Positions 29,259 to 29,845 of a DNA stretch of 29,845 nt are shown piece by piece. How positions within the stretch are numbered: position 1 is the stretch's first letter; the number at the start of each line of letters is the position of its first letter. The stretch lies in NCBI GenBank assembly GCA_031288455.1, contig JAITRI010000039.1, forward strand, positions 1-29,845, given 5' to 3'. Made by a program: the position numbers and the translations under genes. This DNA is from Puniceicoccales bacterium (GTDB lineage: Bacteria; Verrucomicrobiota; Verrucomicrobiia; Opitutales; JAIRKQ01). The notes beneath the pieces are model-generated. The model was given only the letters and a program-made list of their open reading frames with translations. It was not told the origin of the DNA and ran no database searches.

Positions 29259-29735
29259 CTAGAGATCCTTTTTTTTGGCGTACGCCGTCGCGCATCCCTG
29301 TATGCACACACTGTAGGCTTGAACATCGTGTGCGTCGTGAGTCGTTCCGGAGCCGAATCCGCTAAAGCTTGGAACGTGCTCCAGTCTATGTTGTCCAAAT
29401 TTAGCATAGCACCCATCCGCACAACTGGAATATGTATCAGCGTTGGCGGTCTGCACCAGCATCGCAAGCGCCAGCAGTGTTACTCTCGGATTGCTTGCAA
29501 TGAAGCGCAGCGTTCCACCGGTGATTTTTTTTATCAATCCCCAGATTTCTGACGGGGACAGCAACTTCGACGCAACGCGTGCCATAAGATCTCCCCATGA
29601 CACTCGATTCTGCCCGTCCGTTAGCACGGTATCGCCCGGAATCGCTTCAACATTTTTCGTCGGCTGTTCCGACTGTGCAACCACGCTGCAGCTGACAATA
29701 TTCATGCAGCTGGCGCTGGACATTTTAATTTCCAT
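29259..29735 (-). CDS. unknown membrane/secreted protein with twin CX3C motifs
   Basis: 158 residues; the ATG at 29735 follows GAGGA at 7 bases. I do not recognise it. About 75 hydrophilic residues lead to a hydrophobic segment (PRVTLLALAMLVQTANA, about residues 83-99) that ends in ANA like a signal-peptidase site. A C-terminal part of about 60 residues follows, with two CX3C motifs: CADGC (105-109) and CIQGC (144-148), 34 residues apart. These four cysteines suggest two disulfides or a metal site outside the membrane. It is upstream of the M3 peptidase on the same strand with a 66-base gap. Confidence 0.7.
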   Translation of the reverse strand: MEIKMSSASCMNIVSCSVVAQSEQPTKNVEAIPGDTVLTDGQNRVSWGDLMARVASKLLSPSEIWGLIKKITGGTLRFIASNPRVTLLALAMLVQTANADTYSSCADGCYAKFGQHRLEHVPSFSGFGSGTTHDAHDVQAYSVCIQGCATAYAKKKDL

Positions 29736-29845
29736 AGCATTTCCTCTTCTATTTTAGATTAGCCCAGACAACCCCAATGTGCCCGAGCGAATTCATGGGC
29801 AGCAACTTTTCAAGAAAAAAATGAGCACATTGCACAAATTCCACC
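29736..29845. other. window edge upstream of the twin-CX3C gene
   Basis: 110 bases with no gene. On the - strand a TAAAAT at 29749-29754 stands at a -10-like place shortly before the start of the unknown gene, but no matching -35 is clear. AATGTGC (29774-29780) and GCACATTG (29824-29831) are near-inverted short strings about 45 bases apart. Confidence 0.35.

Overview
Organism. The window carries a complete bacterial S10-spc-alpha ribosomal superoperon with rpsD and rpoA inside it, plus genome-maintenance and translation genes. Several traits point to the PVC group, most likely Verrucomicrobiota, possibly Opitutae. A type II pseudopilin of the FTLIE / DGH-tail kind is present. The ribosomal protein L35 ending (MAARVMKFIAVGL) and the SecY with an extra C-terminal membrane helix resemble what I recall from that group. 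This is inference from remembered protein features, not from a search. Base composition is moderate, roughly half G+C. A host-associated lifestyle is possible but unproven; it is suggested only by three orphan secreted or membrane proteins and repeat-filled gaps.

Layout. (1) 1-13316, all on the + strand: the tail of rplD, then rplW rplB rpsS rplV rpsC rplP rpmC rpsQ rplN rplX rplE rpsN rpsH rplF rplR rpsE rplO secY map rpsM rpsK rpsD rpoA rplQ, followed by a small membrane-anchored zinc-ribbon protein. rpmD, adk, infA and rpmJ are missing from their usual places, and map sits where adk usually lies. (2) 13317-13867: no gene; a palindrome, two copies of a hairpin repeat and a further repeat segment. 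(3) 13868-17335, all on the - strand: rpmI, rplT, a RodZ-like membrane HTH protein, gpsA and a GT9 heptosyltransferase in transcription order. (4) 17586-18936, + strand: two unrecognised proteins, one with a C-terminal pair of membrane helices and one with a signal peptide. (5) 18940-20082 (-) hemW; 20184-21407 (+) tRNA-Gln, a membrane protein and nrdR. (6) 21408-22611: about 1.2 kb without a convincing gene, holding two direct copies of a roughly 457-bp element plus a spacer whose inverted relative lies 8 kb away at 13583-13692. (7) 22612-24907 (-): rpmH, rnpA, tRNA-Ala(CGC), a HIT hydrolase, a small membrane protein and a pseudopilin. (8) 25005-25622 (+) gmk, tail-to-tail with cysS (25596-26987, -), then an M3 oligopeptidase with a possible signal peptide and a secreted twin-CX3C protein at the right edge.

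How it fits together. Most genes serve translation: 26 ribosomal proteins including the rplD fragment, RNA polymerase alpha, the SecY translocon, methionine aminopeptidase, RNase P protein, CysRS and two tRNAs. A second theme is the envelope: GpsA for phospholipid head groups, a GT9 transferase for LPS-type sugars, a RodZ-like shape protein and a pseudopilin. NrdR and Gmk serve nucleotide supply. The most unusual content is the mosaic hairpin-repeat family and the orphan membrane or exported proteins.
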